Assembly (NCBI GenBank): GCA_002067045.1
Contig: MVPZ01000228.1
Span: 1-61,222 of the forward strand
Length of the DNA: 61,222 nt
Direction of reading: 5' to 3'
Source: Methanomassiliicoccales archaeon PtaB.Bin134
GTDB taxonomy: Archaea > Thermoplasmatota > Thermoplasmata > Methanomassiliicoccales > UBA472
The position numbers and the translations under genes are program-made. The notes beneath the pieces are model-generated. The model was not told the DNA's origin. It saw nothing but the letters and a program-made list of their open reading frames with translations, and made no database searches. How positions within the stretch are numbered: position 1 is the stretch's first letter; the number at the start of each line of letters is the position of its first letter. Shown piece by piece: positions 26,124 to 34,479 of this stretch.

Positions 26124-27959
26124 ATGAGGACCCTCTACATACACGCCGATTTCATGGAGTTCGAGGTCAAGAAGCCCACCCCGTTGGCCGAGGCCATAAC
26201 CGACCAGGAAAAGACTGGCAGGATGGACGAGGTGCTGGTGGCCTTCCTCACCGTGGAGAAGAAGGACCAGGAGCGGGTCGGGGCCGTGGCCTCGCAGGCC
26301 GCCTCGGACATCATGGAGACGGCCAAGAAGGTGGGGGCGGAAAGGATCATGCTGTATCCCTACGCCCACCTCAGCCCCGAGCTCTCCGACGCCGAGACCG
26401 GCAAGAGGACGCTCAGGGAGATGGAGCGGCTGATATCCGAGGAGGGGTGGCAGGTGCATCGCGCCCCCTTCGGATGGTACAAGGCCTTCAAGATAAGCTG
26501 CAAGGGGCATCCCCTCTCCGAGCTCTCTAGGGAGATCGAGGGAGAGGAGACCGCCGAGGCCCCCAAGGGGGAGGAGCGCTTCATAGTGCTGCTTCCGGAC
26601 GGAAGCGAGGTGGACCCCCAGGACTTCAAGCAGGGAACCGAGTGCTTCCAGATAATGATGGCCAAGGAGGCGCTTAAGAAGGACTGGCCATCCACCGGCG
26701 AGGTCAAGTACACCCGCCTGTGCAAGAAGTTCGGCATCAACTGGGAGAGCATGAGCGACTCCGGGCACATGTGCTTCTCGCCCAAGGGCGCCCTGATGTT
26801 CGACCTGGTGGCCGACTACTCCTCGCGCATCGTGAATGACATTTCCCTTCCGGTTTACACCGTCCGCGGCACCAACATGTTCAGCCTGGACGAGGGGCCG
26901 GTGGCCGAGCACGCCAAGCTCTTCGGCGATCGACTCTACGTCATCAAGGGGGAGAAGCGCGACTTCGTCATGAGGTACGCCGCCTGCCACCAGCAGTTCG
27001 CCATGATGCGGCTCTGGAACATTAGCTACAAGACCCTGCCCTTCGGGGCCTTCGAGGTGGCCGACTCGTATCGCCTGGAGCAGTCCGGGGAGACCATGCT
27101 GTGCTTCCGCACCAGGCGGATGAACATGCCCGACCTGCACGTGGTGTGCAAGGACATCCCCGAGTCCGAGGACTGGTTCTCCAGGCTGGACGAGCGCATC
27201 TTCAAGGAGGCCAACGACCTGGGGCGGGACTATGAGATGCTGGTCAACTTCTCCTCCTGGAACGCCTACCAGCAGCACAAGGACATGCTCATGGAGATCG
27301 TGCGCAAGCACGACAAGCCCGCCCTGCTGCACTTCTACCCGGAGGGCATCAACTACTACTGGACCGTGAACATCGAATATCACATCCTGGACGATCTGAA
27401 GCGCGCCAGGGAGATAGGCACGGTTCAGATAGACGTGGGCAACGCCCAGCGCTTCGGCATCACCTACACGGACGAGGGAGGCAAGAAGGTCTTCCCGGTG
27501 ATACTGCACACCGCGGTCATCGGCACGATCGAGCGTTACCTGTATATGCTGTTCGATACCGCGGTGCGCATGGAATCCCAGGGGAGGCTGGGCACCCTGC
27601 CCACCTGGGTCCTGCCGGAGCAGGTGCGCTTCATGAACGTCTCCGAGGCCCACCTGGAAAGGGCCAGGGAGCTGGCGGACAGGGTGCGCAAGGCCCAGAT
27701 ACGCGTCGGGCTGGACGACCGCTCCGAGACGGTGGGAAAGAAGGTCCGGGAGGCCAAGCAGGACTGGGTCGGCTACGCCATCGTGATCGGGGACAAGGAG
27801 ATGGGCTCCGGAACCCTGACCGTGTACGATCGGGCGCAGAACAAGAACGTGGATATGACCGTGGACGAGCTGATCGCCAAGGTGCGCGGGGAGATTGGGG
27901 ACATGCCCTTCCGCCCCATGTACCATCCCAGCGAGCTCAGCCGACGCGTGGACATGTGA
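26124..27959 (+). CDS. thrS: Threonyl-tRNA synthetase, archaeal type
   Basis: A 611-residue class II synthetase. Residues 1-145 are the archaea-specific editing domain (starts MRTLYIHADFMEFEV; resembles D-Tyr deacylase and removes mischarged Ser). The catalytic core has ACHQQF with a zinc Cys, motif 2 around YRLEQSGETMLCFRTRR, zinc His in MPDLHVVC, and motif 3 with ILHTAVIGTIERY. An anticodon-binding domain closes the protein. The neighbour downstream is a GT4 gene whose SD overlaps the thrS stop. Length is typical. Confidence 0.96.
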   Translation: MRTLYIHADFMEFEVKKPTPLAEAITDQEKTGRMDEVLVAFLTVEKKDQERVGAVASQAASDIMETAKKVGAERIMLYPYAHLSPELSDAETGKRTLREMERLISEEGWQVHRAPFGWYKAFKISCKGHPLSELSREIEGEETAEAPKGEERFIVLLPDGSEVDPQDFKQGTECFQIMMAKEALKKDWPSTGEVKYTRLCKKFGINWESMSDSGHMCFSPKGALMFDLVADYSSRIVNDISLPVYTVRGTNMFSLDEGPVAEHAKLFGDRLYVIKGEKRDFVMRYAACHQQFAMMRLWNISYKTLPFGAFEVADSYRLEQSGETMLCFRTRRMNMPDLHVVCKDIPESEDWFSRLDERIFKEANDLGRDYEMLVNFSSWNAYQQHKDMLMEIVRKHDKPALLHFYPEGINYYWTVNIEYHILDDLKRAREIGTVQIDVGNAQRFGITYTDEGGKKVFPVILHTAVIGTIERYLYMLFDTAVRMESQGRLGTLPTWVLPEQVRFMNVSEAHLERARELADRVRKAQIRVGLDDRSETVGKKVREAKQDWVGYAIVIGDKEMGSGTLTVYDRAQNKNVDMTVDELIAKVRGEIGDMPFRPMYHPSELSRRVDM

Positions 27960-27969
27960 GGTCGTAAAA

Positions 27970-29043
27970 GTGCGGATCGTGGAGGTAAACGCCTTCCATC
28001 ATCCTTTTATGGGCGGAATAGAGAATCGCCTCCATCACGTCTGCAGGCGATTGGGCAGGGACCACGAGGTCTTCGTGCTCACCAGCCGCCTGCCCGGCAC
28101 CGCCGAGCGGGAGGAGATGGACGGGTACACCGTGGTGAGGCTGCCCTCGCGCTTCATCGACCTCTACAATCCCCCGTACGTGCACATCTCCAAGGTTCGC
28201 GAGGCCCTAAAGGAACTGTCCCCGGACCTGGTGGACCTGCACTACCGCTGGGCCGGCTCGCTGACCGACGGGGTGCTGAGGTTCCCCGGGCCCAAGGTGT
28301 ACACGTGCCACAACACCCTGGGCGAGGGAATGGGGATCACCCATTACTTCAGCGAGCTGAACGACCGCATGTTCCTGCGCAACCTGCACCGGTTCGACAA
28401 GGTGGTGTGCGTCTCCGACTACATGCGCCGGGACGTGGCCGCGCGCGGTTTCTCCGAGGATAAGCTGATCACCATCTATAACGGCGTTGAGATCCCCGAG
28501 GTGCAATGCAGCGATGGGGACTTCATCCTGTCCCTGGGGCGCATAGTCCGCCTGAAAGGCTTGGATACCCTGATACGGGCCATGGCGCACACGGATTGCC
28601 AGCTCAAGATATGCGGGGAGGGGCCGGAGCGCAAGAACCTGGAGAAGCTCTCGCACCGCATGGGGCTGACCGACCGCATCGACTTCATGGGCTGGCTGAG
28701 CGAGGAGGAGAAGCTGAGGATGCTGTGCGACTGCCGCATGTTCGTCATCCCCTCGGTGCACGAGGCCTACGGGATGGTGGCCGCGGAGGCCATGTCCTAC
28801 GGCAAGCCGGTCATCGCCTCCGACACCGGCGGGCTCCCGGAGGTGTTGGGGGACGCGGGAGTGCTCTTCCCGGTGGGGGACGAGGAACGCCTGGCGCAGG
28901 AGATAGGTTCCCTGGACAGGGACCAGGGCAGGCGTATGGCCCTGGGGAAGGCGGCCCGGGAACGCATGAAGGCCTTCACCTGGGACGAGATAGCCCGACG
29001 GACCGCCAGCACCTACGAGGAGCTGCTCAGCGGTCGGAGATGA
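27970..29043 (+). CDS. GT4 family glycosyltransferase
   Basis: A 357-residue GT-B glycosyltransferase. The N-terminal half starts VRIVEVNAFHHPFMGGIENR, which holds the glycine-rich acceptor loop. The C-terminal half has SLGRIVRLKG and the nucleotide-sugar site E-x7-E in VHEAYGMVAAEAMSYGKPVIASDTGG. The GTG at 27970 was chosen because GAGGT, overlapping the thrS stop, is 7 nt upstream. Its 3' end overlaps the opposing acetolactate decarboxylase gene by 17 nt. Sugar and acceptor are unknown. Confidence 0.87.
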   Translation: MRIVEVNAFHHPFMGGIENRLHHVCRRLGRDHEVFVLTSRLPGTAEREEMDGYTVVRLPSRFIDLYNPPYVHISKVREALKELSPDLVDLHYRWAGSLTDGVLRFPGPKVYTCHNTLGEGMGITHYFSELNDRMFLRNLHRFDKVVCVSDYMRRDVAARGFSEDKLITIYNGVEIPEVQCSDGDFILSLGRIVRLKGLDTLIRAMAHTDCQLKICGEGPERKNLEKLSHRMGLTDRIDFMGWLSEEEKLRMLCDCRMFVIPSVHEAYGMVAAEAMSYGKPVIASDTGGLPEVLGDAGVLFPVGDEERLAQEIGSLDRDQGRRMALGKAARERMKAFTWDEIARRTASTYEELLSGRR

Positions 29044-29776
29044 CCACCTGGCACTGGTCCATATGGCACACGTCCGCGTAGGCTAGATCGAAGGCCATGT
29101 CCAGGACGTGGCCGGCGTAGTTTCGGTCATCGCTTATGAAATGCAGATGGAAGCCGGGGACGTTTATCCCCGCCAGGCCGTCGGTCAGCAGGAAGCCGAC
29201 CATGGTCCCCTGCACCCCATGCAGCTCCATGACGGTCTGATTGGCGACCACGTCCGCCAGCGGTGGATAGGGTTCCTGCTGCCCGGGAACGCTCCGTATG
29301 GTCAGGTTCAGGAAGGTGGCGTCGATCAGTATACCGTACGCCAGGTATCCGGATGAGGCTATGGAGCCAAGACGCTCCCTCAGCTCGGAGTAGTCATCGA
29401 TATCCACCAGCTGATATTCCAGGCCGAAGTTGAACTCCACGAGCTGGACGAAGGGCACCATGGTCCCCTCGGGCACCTCCACGGGACGCAGGTCGGTCCC
29501 TGCCCGGTAGGCCACCCCGTCCAGGATGATCATCTCCCCGTCGATGCCCTCCACGGTCCCGATGCCGTGGTCCCCGTGCTCCAGCAGTTCTCCTATGGCC
29601 ATGCCGCCGCCGAAGCCGCCGTGGTTCAGCCGCTCATAGGTGGACACCTGGAAGTAAACCCCTGAATTTGATTCGGCGGCCGGTTCCCCTGGCGCTGCCC
29701 AATACCCCACCAGTCCGCCGGACATCACCAGGATGGCCACGCCCACGACCGTGAAGAGCTCTCCCGCCTTGACCAT
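29027..29776 (-). CDS. budA: Exported/membrane-anchored alpha-acetolactate decarboxylase
   Basis: A 249-residue protein that converts acetolactate to acetoin. Conserved sites are complete: GIGTVEGIDGEMIILDGVAY with the metal Glu, TIRSVPGQ with the catalytic Arg, and the zinc His triplet in GFHLHFISDDRNYAGHVLD. Residues about 8-28 form a hydrophobic segment that would anchor or export it, so the catalytic domain should face outward, as in secreted Bacillus enzymes. It lies 63 nt after leuB on the same strand and may be read from the leu transcript. The family is scarce in archaea, which suggests past transfer. Confidence 0.88.
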   Translation of the reverse strand: MVKAGELFTVVGVAILVMSGGLVGYWAAPGEPAAESNSGVYFQVSTYERLNHGGFGGGMAIGELLEHGDHGIGTVEGIDGEMIILDGVAYRAGTDLRPVEVPEGTMVPFVQLVEFNFGLEYQLVDIDDYSELRERLGSIASSGYLAYGILIDATFLNLTIRSVPGQQEPYPPLADVVANQTVMELHGVQGTMVGFLLTDGLAGINVPGFHLHFISDDRNYAGHVLDMAFDLAYADVCHMDQCQVVISDR

Positions 29777-29839
29777 GGCCGATAAATTACATTGATGAAT
29801 ATAAAATTAGGCGTGGGAAGGGGTTTGGGAGGGTATCGT

Positions 29840-30955
29840 TCACTTCAGCTTTTGGATGGCGGCCACGACCGCGTCGCCCATCTGCCCGGTGGTGGCCTTT
29901 CCGCCCAGGTCCTGGGTGTACACCCCGCTGTCGAAGGCCCCCCGGACGCCCCTGAACACCACCTCGCCGAGGTCCCTCCGGCCCAGGTTGTCCAGCATCA
30001 TCTTGACCGCCAGGATGGTGGCCACGGGGTTGATGCGGCCCATCCCCTTGTACTTGGGCGCGGAGCCGTGCACCGGCTCGAACATGGAGATGCCCTGGGG
30101 GTTGATGTTGCCGCCGGGAGCTAGACCGAGCCCTCCGGTCACCTCGGCCAGCAGGTCGGTGATTATGTCCCCGAACATGTTGGGGACGGCCACGACCCGG
30201 AACTTGTCGGGGTTCTTCACCAGGGCCATGGTCATGGCGTCCACATACATGTAGCCGTGCTCCTTGCCGGCCCGGCGGCACTTGTCGTCCCAGACCTCCC
30301 TCCACAGGGAGTAGATGTTGCTGCAGACGTTGGCCTTGTCCACCACGGTGATGTAGTTCTCCCCGATCAGGTTGGAGAAGTCAATGACGTGGTCCGCGAA
30401 CCGCTCTATGTTCTTGCGGGACATCATGCCGATCTCGAAGGCGAAGTCGTCGGCGGCGTCGGCGTTGGCCTCCAGCCTTACCTTCATGTCGTAGAGCTGG
30501 CGCTTCACCCGCAGGTCCAGCACCCCCTTCCCGTTGGACACCCGGCCTCCCGCCCCGATGTAGTAGTCCTCGGTGTTCTCCCTGAACACGTCGATGTTGA
30601 AGTCCGCGTCCCTCTTCAGGCGGCCGAAGGGCTTCCAGAGGGGCGCAGGACGGTGGTTGATGTACTGGTCGAAGTGGAAGCGCAGGGCCAGAAGTATGCC
30701 CTTCTCCAGCACCCCGGGCCTCACCCGGTCGTCGCCTATGGCCCCCAGGAAGATGGTGTCGAACTTCCCCAGCTGGGCCAGGTCGTCCTCCCGGACCAGG
30801 TCCCCGGTGCGCAGGTATCGCTCCGAGTTGATCTCGAACTCCTGGAAATCGAACTGGAACGCGTAGTTCTCGGACAGGACGTCGAGCACCTTCATCCCCT
30901 CGGCCACGACCTCCGGTCCGATGCCGTCCCCTGGCAGTACCGCTATTTTGAACAT
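29840..30955 (-). CDS. leuB: Isopropylmalate (or homoisocitrate) dehydrogenase
   Basis: A 371-residue member of the isocitrate/isopropylmalate dehydrogenase family: LPGDGIGPEV (8-17), RENTEDYYIGAGG substrate loop, VDKANV with catalytic Lys, and the C-terminal FEPVHGSAPKYKG and NPVATILAV cofactor segments. It oxidises and decarboxylates 3-isopropylmalate for leucine, or a homologue in 2-oxoacid extension. Context with leuA, leuC and leuD supports leucine/isoleucine synthesis. Its ATG at 30955 overlaps the end of leuD by 13 nt. The N-terminus is about 15 residues longer than compact archaeal LeuB in the region around LRTGDLVREDD. Confidence 0.9.
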   Translation of the reverse strand: MFKIAVLPGDGIGPEVVAEGMKVLDVLSENYAFQFDFQEFEINSERYLRTGDLVREDDLAQLGKFDTIFLGAIGDDRVRPGVLEKGILLALRFHFDQYINHRPAPLWKPFGRLKRDADFNIDVFRENTEDYYIGAGGRVSNGKGVLDLRVKRQLYDMKVRLEANADAADDFAFEIGMMSRKNIERFADHVIDFSNLIGENYITVVDKANVCSNIYSLWREVWDDKCRRAGKEHGYMYVDAMTMALVKNPDKFRVVAVPNMFGDIITDLLAEVTGGLGLAPGGNINPQGISMFEPVHGSAPKYKGMGRINPVATILAVKMMLDNLGRRDLGEVVFRGVRGAFDSGVYTQDLGGKATTGQMGDAVVAAIQKLK

Positions 30956-31437
30956 CTCTTCTCCTCCTTGATCTTGGCCATGAGGCCGCCCTTGTCTATG
31001 AGCTCCTGGACGAACCGGGGGAAGGGGGCGAAGCTCCACTCCCTGCCCCTGGTGACGTTCCTGATCACTCCCTTGGCGAAGTCCACGGTGAGCTCGTCGC
31101 CGTCCTCCGCCTCCACCTGGCATTCCACGGGAAGCAGGCCGGTGTTAATGCAGTTGCGGTAGAATATCCTTGCGTAGCTCTCGGCCACCACGCAGGATAT
31201 GCCCATCTGCAGCAGGGCGCGCGGGGCGTGCTCGCGGCTGGACCCGCAGCCGAAGTTGCGGCCGGCCACGATGATGTCGCCCCGCTTCACCTGTTTGGCC
31301 ATCTCCGGCCTGACCTTCTCGAAGGCGAAGGTGCCCAGCCTATCGTTGTTGTCGCTGGTGAGCCTTTCGGCAGGGATTATCTGATCGGTGTCCACATGGT
31401 CTCCGAAGCGCCACACCCTTCCCTTCACGTCCCTCAT
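30943..31437 (-). CDS. leuD: 3-isopropylmalate dehydratase small subunit
   Basis: A 164-residue swivel subunit with VDTDQIIPAERL (residues about 14-25) and the family signature RNFGCGSSREHAPRAL (about 54-69). It pairs with LeuC to isomerise isopropylmalate. The specificity loop after IIPA reads ERLTSD; I expected a YL-type loop as in characterised methanogen isopropylmalate isomerase or homoaconitase. The ATG overlaps the leuC stop by 4 nt. Confidence 0.9.
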   Translation of the reverse strand: MRDVKGRVWRFGDHVDTDQIIPAERLTSDNNDRLGTFAFEKVRPEMAKQVKRGDIIVAGRNFGCGSSREHAPRALLQMGISCVVAESYARIFYRNCINTGLLPVECQVEAEDGDELTVDFAKGVIRNVTRGREWSFAPFPRFVQELIDKGGLMAKIKEEKRCSK

Positions 31438-32705
31438 TGCGCCACCTCCAGGTCCCGGGGGTCGGTGATGCGGCCGGTGACCGCCGAGGCCGCCACCACC
31501 GCCGGTCCGGCCAGGTATACCTCCGAGTCGCGGTGCCCCATCCGGCCGATGAAGTTCCGGTTGGTGCTGCTCACGCACCTCTCCCCCGGGGCCAGTATGC
31601 CCATGTGCCCACCGAGGCAGGCGCCGCAGGTGGGGCCGGACACGAAGGCCCCGGCCTTGGAGAACTCGGCGAGCAGCCCTTCCGCCATGGCCTGGTCGAA
31701 GACCTTTACCGAGGCGGGAACGACCACCATGCGCACATCGGGATGCACCTTGCGGCCGCGCAGCACCTCCGCCGCCAGCCGGAGGTCCTCTATCCGGCCG
31801 TTGGTGCAGGAGCCCAGATAGGCCTGGTCGATGGTGACGTCCACATCCCTGGCCTTGCGGCCGTTGGAGGGCAGATGCGGCAGGGCCACCATGCTCTCCA
31901 GCTCAGACAGGTCGTATTCCAGGGTGCGTTCGTATACCGCGCCATCGTCGGCGAAGGCGGCCTTGAAGCCGTCCTTGCGCACGGTCTTCATGTAGGCCAC
32001 GGTGGCCGCGTCGCACGGGAATATCCCGGCCTTGCCGCCGGCCTCTATGGCCATGTTGGAGACGCTCAGCCTCTCGGAGACGCTGAGCGAGGCCACCCCG
32101 GTGCCGGCGAACTCCAGGGCCTTGTAGGTCGCACCGTCCACCCCGATATCGCTGATCAGCTTGAGCACCAGGTCCTTGCCGCCCACGTACCGGGAAGGCC
32201 GTCCGGTCAGCAGTACCCTTATGGACCCGGGCACCTTGAACCACAGCCTGCCGGTGGCGAACACCGCCGCCGCCTCGGAACTTCCGACCCCGGTGGCGAA
32301 GGCGTTCACCCCGCCATAGGTGCAGGTGTGCGAATCCGCGCCGACCACCAGCGCCCCTGGGTAGGCGAACCCGTGGTCCAGCATGACCTGGTGGCATACG
32401 CCCCCTCGGCCCACCTCGAAGTAGTTGCGGATCCCCCAGCGTTTGGCGAAGTCCCGCATCTCCTTGGCCTGCTTGGCCGAGGCCACGTCCTTGTTGGGGA
32501 CGAAGTGGTCGGGGATGAGCACGATCTTGTCGCGCACCGGTTCGCATTCCAGGGCCTCGAACTCCTGGAAGGCCAGCGGACCGGTGACGTCGTTCACCAT
32601 GACGTGGTCCACGTCAGCCTCCACGATGTCCCCGGCCACGGCGTCGTGGCCGGACTTCATGGAAAGTATCTTCTCCGAAATGGTCTTGGGATGGTTGGTT
32701 TTCAA
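31434..32705 (-). CDS. leuC: 3-isopropylmalate dehydratase large subunit
   Basis: A 423-residue aconitase-family subunit. Its [4Fe-4S] ligands appear as GSCTNGR (one Cys) and SGPTCGACLGGHMG (Cys-x2-Cys), and substrate-binding ADSHTCTYG and TGVGSSE loops lie earlier. The TTG at 32705 is preferred: AGGAGTGA, which overlaps the leuA stop, is 5-8 nt upstream. An in-frame GTG at 32714 lies inside that SD. It works with LeuD encoded next. Size fits the archaeal 420-residue class rather than the longer bacterial LeuC. Confidence 0.92.
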   Translation of the reverse strand: MKTNHPKTISEKILSMKSGHDAVAGDIVEADVDHVMVNDVTGPLAFQEFEALECEPVRDKIVLIPDHFVPNKDVASAKQAKEMRDFAKRWGIRNYFEVGRGGVCHQVMLDHGFAYPGALVVGADSHTCTYGGVNAFATGVGSSEAAAVFATGRLWFKVPGSIRVLLTGRPSRYVGGKDLVLKLISDIGVDGATYKALEFAGTGVASLSVSERLSVSNMAIEAGGKAGIFPCDAATVAYMKTVRKDGFKAAFADDGAVYERTLEYDLSELESMVALPHLPSNGRKARDVDVTIDQAYLGSCTNGRIEDLRLAAEVLRGRKVHPDVRMVVVPASVKVFDQAMAEGLLAEFSKAGAFVSGPTCGACLGGHMGILAPGERCVSSTNRNFIGRMGHRDSEVYLAGPAVVAASAVTGRITDPRDLEVAQ

Positions 32706-32716
32706 TGTGCTCACTC

Positions 32717-34321
32717 CTAGGTCTTGTGCCGGGACAGCAGGCGGTCGACGGCCCCCATGGCCGCGTCGACGCTGGTGAGCACGATGTCCGAACCTATGCT
32801 CTTGCCCACCGACATCACCTTCTCGTCCCCGTTCATCCTCAGCTTCACGGTCACCTCGCACAGCGCATCGCTCCCTCCGGTGATGGCGTTGAGCCTGTAC
32901 TCCACCAGGGTTATGCTCTCGCTGACCGCCGACCGGATTGCGTTGAGGGCCGCGTCCACCGGCCCTATGCCCACCTCCGAGGAGCGGACGGTCTTCCCGT
33001 CCACCTCGATTATGACCGTTGACGTGGGGGTGATGTTCATGCCGGTGAATACGGTGAACTCCTTCAGCTTGACGTGCCGGCGCTCCTTGTCCGCCTGACC
33101 CTGGATGTGCATGGCCAGGGCCACCAGCTCAGCGTCGTCGACCTCCTTGCCGCTCTCCGCCAGCCGCTTGATCTTCTCCACCACGCTGCCCAGCATATCG
33201 TCGGGCAGACATATCCCGTACTGCCCCAGCTTCTCCTTCACGGAATGGGCCCCGGTGTGCTTGCCTATCACGATGTTGCGCTGCATGCCCACCAGCTCCG
33301 GGGAGAAGGCCTCGTAGGTCGAAGGGTCCTTCAGGACCCCGTGCACGTGTATGCCGGATTCGTGGGCGAAGGCGTTGTTGCCCACGATGGCCTTGGTGTC
33401 CGGGATGGCCATGCCGGTCATCCGGGAGACCGCCCTGGAGGTCATCCCCAGCTTCCTGGTGTCCACGTTGGTGCGCGTGTTCATGAAGGCCAGCAGCCCC
33501 ATGACCACCTCCTCCAGGGCCGCGTTGCCGGCGCGCTCCCCCAGCCCGTTTATGCAGACGTGCACCTGACGGGCACCCTTCCGCACCGCGGCCAGGGAGT
33601 TGGCCACCGCCAGGCCGAAATCGTCGTGGCAGTGCGCGGAGAGGGGGACCTTGGTGACCTTCATGACCTCGGAGACCAGGTATTCCATGGCCGCGGGGGA
33701 CATGGTCCCCACGGTGTCCGGAAGGTTGATCTTGTGCACCCCGGCCTCCTGCACCGCCACATGCATCTCCTTCAGGAAATCCAGGTCCGTGCGGGTCCCG
33801 TCCTCGCAGGAGAACTCCACGATGACCCCGCGGGAGCGCGCGTACTCCACGGCGTCCACCGCCCGGGCCTTGACCTGCTCCCGGGTCATCTTCAGCTTGT
33901 TCTTCATGTGGCCCTCGGAGGTGGCGATGAAGGTGTGCACGTAGTTCACGCCGCTGTCCACCGCCGAATCGATGTCCTCCTTGGAGCACCTGGCCAGGCC
34001 GCAGACCTTGGCCCGCAGGCCCAGGGAGCTTATGCGGCGTATGGCCTCCTGCTCCCCCTTGGAGGTCCGGGGGAACCCGGCCTCGATGACATCCACCCCC
34101 AGCTCGTCCAGGAGCTGGGCTATGCGGACCTTGTCGTCCAGGGAAAGGGCCACGCCGGGCGTCTGTTCCCCGTCCCGGAGGGTGGTGTCGAGGATCTCGA
34201 CCTTCTCCGGAGTGGCCGGGTCCAGGGCCAAGCGGTTGAAGTGACTGGTGAATATCCTGTCTGCCTCATTCCCGCCACGGGCGCTGTAGTCCTGACTGCA
34301 CGACGATCGAAGTTCGGTCAC
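32717..34321 (-). CDS. leuA: 2-isopropylmalate synthase / citramalate synthase family
   Basis: A 534-residue Claisen condensing enzyme. The TIM-barrel domain starts LDTTLRDGEQTPGV (near 46-59), has the metal Asp there and HCHDDFGLAVANS, then the linker with IHVHGVLKDP. Residues about 400-530 form the LeuA allosteric domain, seen in leucine-inhibited 2-isopropylmalate synthases and in citramalate synthases; methanogen homocitrate synthase (AksA) normally lacks it. So leucine or isoleucine synthesis is favoured over coenzyme B synthesis. The GTG at 34321 has GAGGTGG 5 nt upstream; a GTG at 34330 overlaps it. It is the first structural gene of leuACDB. Confidence 0.9.
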   Translation of the reverse strand: MTELRSSCSQDYSARGGNEADRIFTSHFNRLALDPATPEKVEILDTTLRDGEQTPGVALSLDDKVRIAQLLDELGVDVIEAGFPRTSKGEQEAIRRISSLGLRAKVCGLARCSKEDIDSAVDSGVNYVHTFIATSEGHMKNKLKMTREQVKARAVDAVEYARSRGVIVEFSCEDGTRTDLDFLKEMHVAVQEAGVHKINLPDTVGTMSPAAMEYLVSEVMKVTKVPLSAHCHDDFGLAVANSLAAVRKGARQVHVCINGLGERAGNAALEEVVMGLLAFMNTRTNVDTRKLGMTSRAVSRMTGMAIPDTKAIVGNNAFAHESGIHVHGVLKDPSTYEAFSPELVGMQRNIVIGKHTGAHSVKEKLGQYGICLPDDMLGSVVEKIKRLAESGKEVDDAELVALAMHIQGQADKERRHVKLKEFTVFTGMNITPTSTVIIEVDGKTVRSSEVGIGPVDAALNAIRSAVSESITLVEYRLNAITGGSDALCEVTVKLRMNGDEKVMSVGKSIGSDIVLTSVDAAMGAVDRLLSRHKT

Positions 34322-34363
34322 GATAACCACCTCTCACATCCAAGGTCGCAGCGATGAGTCGAT

Positions 34364-34408
34364 TTAAGCACGCAAAAGACCGTGTTTTCCCACGATAATG
34401 ATGCTCAT
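34364..34408 (-). CDS. Putative leader peptide of the leu operon (MSIIIVGKHGLLRA)
   Basis: A 14-codon frame, MSIIIVGKHGLLRA, ends 42 nt before leuA. Its ATG has GAGGT 6 nt upstream and lies about 20 nt after the transcription start predicted from TTATATAA (34449-34456). Six of 14 codons are branched-chain amino acids, with three Ile in a row followed by Val and a Leu pair. The Leu codons are CTT TTG, both uncommon in this GC-rich genome, where CTG and CTC dominate. This is the pattern of a translated sensor for attenuation. Against it, a second TATA-like CTTAAATC overlaps its stop and could be the true leuA promoter. Confidence 0.4.
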   Translation of the reverse strand: MSIIIVGKHGLLRA

Positions 34409-34411
34409 CGC

Positions 34412-34456
34412 CATACCTCGTATGTACGAAAGGGGAACTCTGAACATATTATATAA
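34412..34456 (-). promoter_or_regulatory. leu operon promoter with palindrome at the start site
   Basis: TTATATAA (34449-34456) is a strong archaeal TATA box on the minus strand. About 25 nt on, at the expected start site, lies a perfect inverted repeat CATAC-CTC-GTATG (34412-34424). It could be a repressor operator or, in RNA, a small hairpin that partly hides the GAGGT in front of the leader frame. Confidence 0.5.
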
Positions 34457-34479
34457 TCATTGCTAAGGCATGGCACGCT

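Noticed and set aside
26112..27926. Open frame of about 600 codons antisense to thrS, and similar long antisense frames opposite many genes (e.g. 5478-6332, 10161-11171, 49627-51204)
   Set aside because: Third-position GC bias removes stops on the opposite strand. They are rich in His/Gly/Pro/Arg, lack domains, and lie over well-identified genes.
32717..34321. Homocitrate synthase (aksA) for coenzyme B
   Set aside because: The C-terminal LeuA allosteric domain and the possible Ile/Val/Leu leader favour isopropylmalate or citramalate synthase; not fully excluded.
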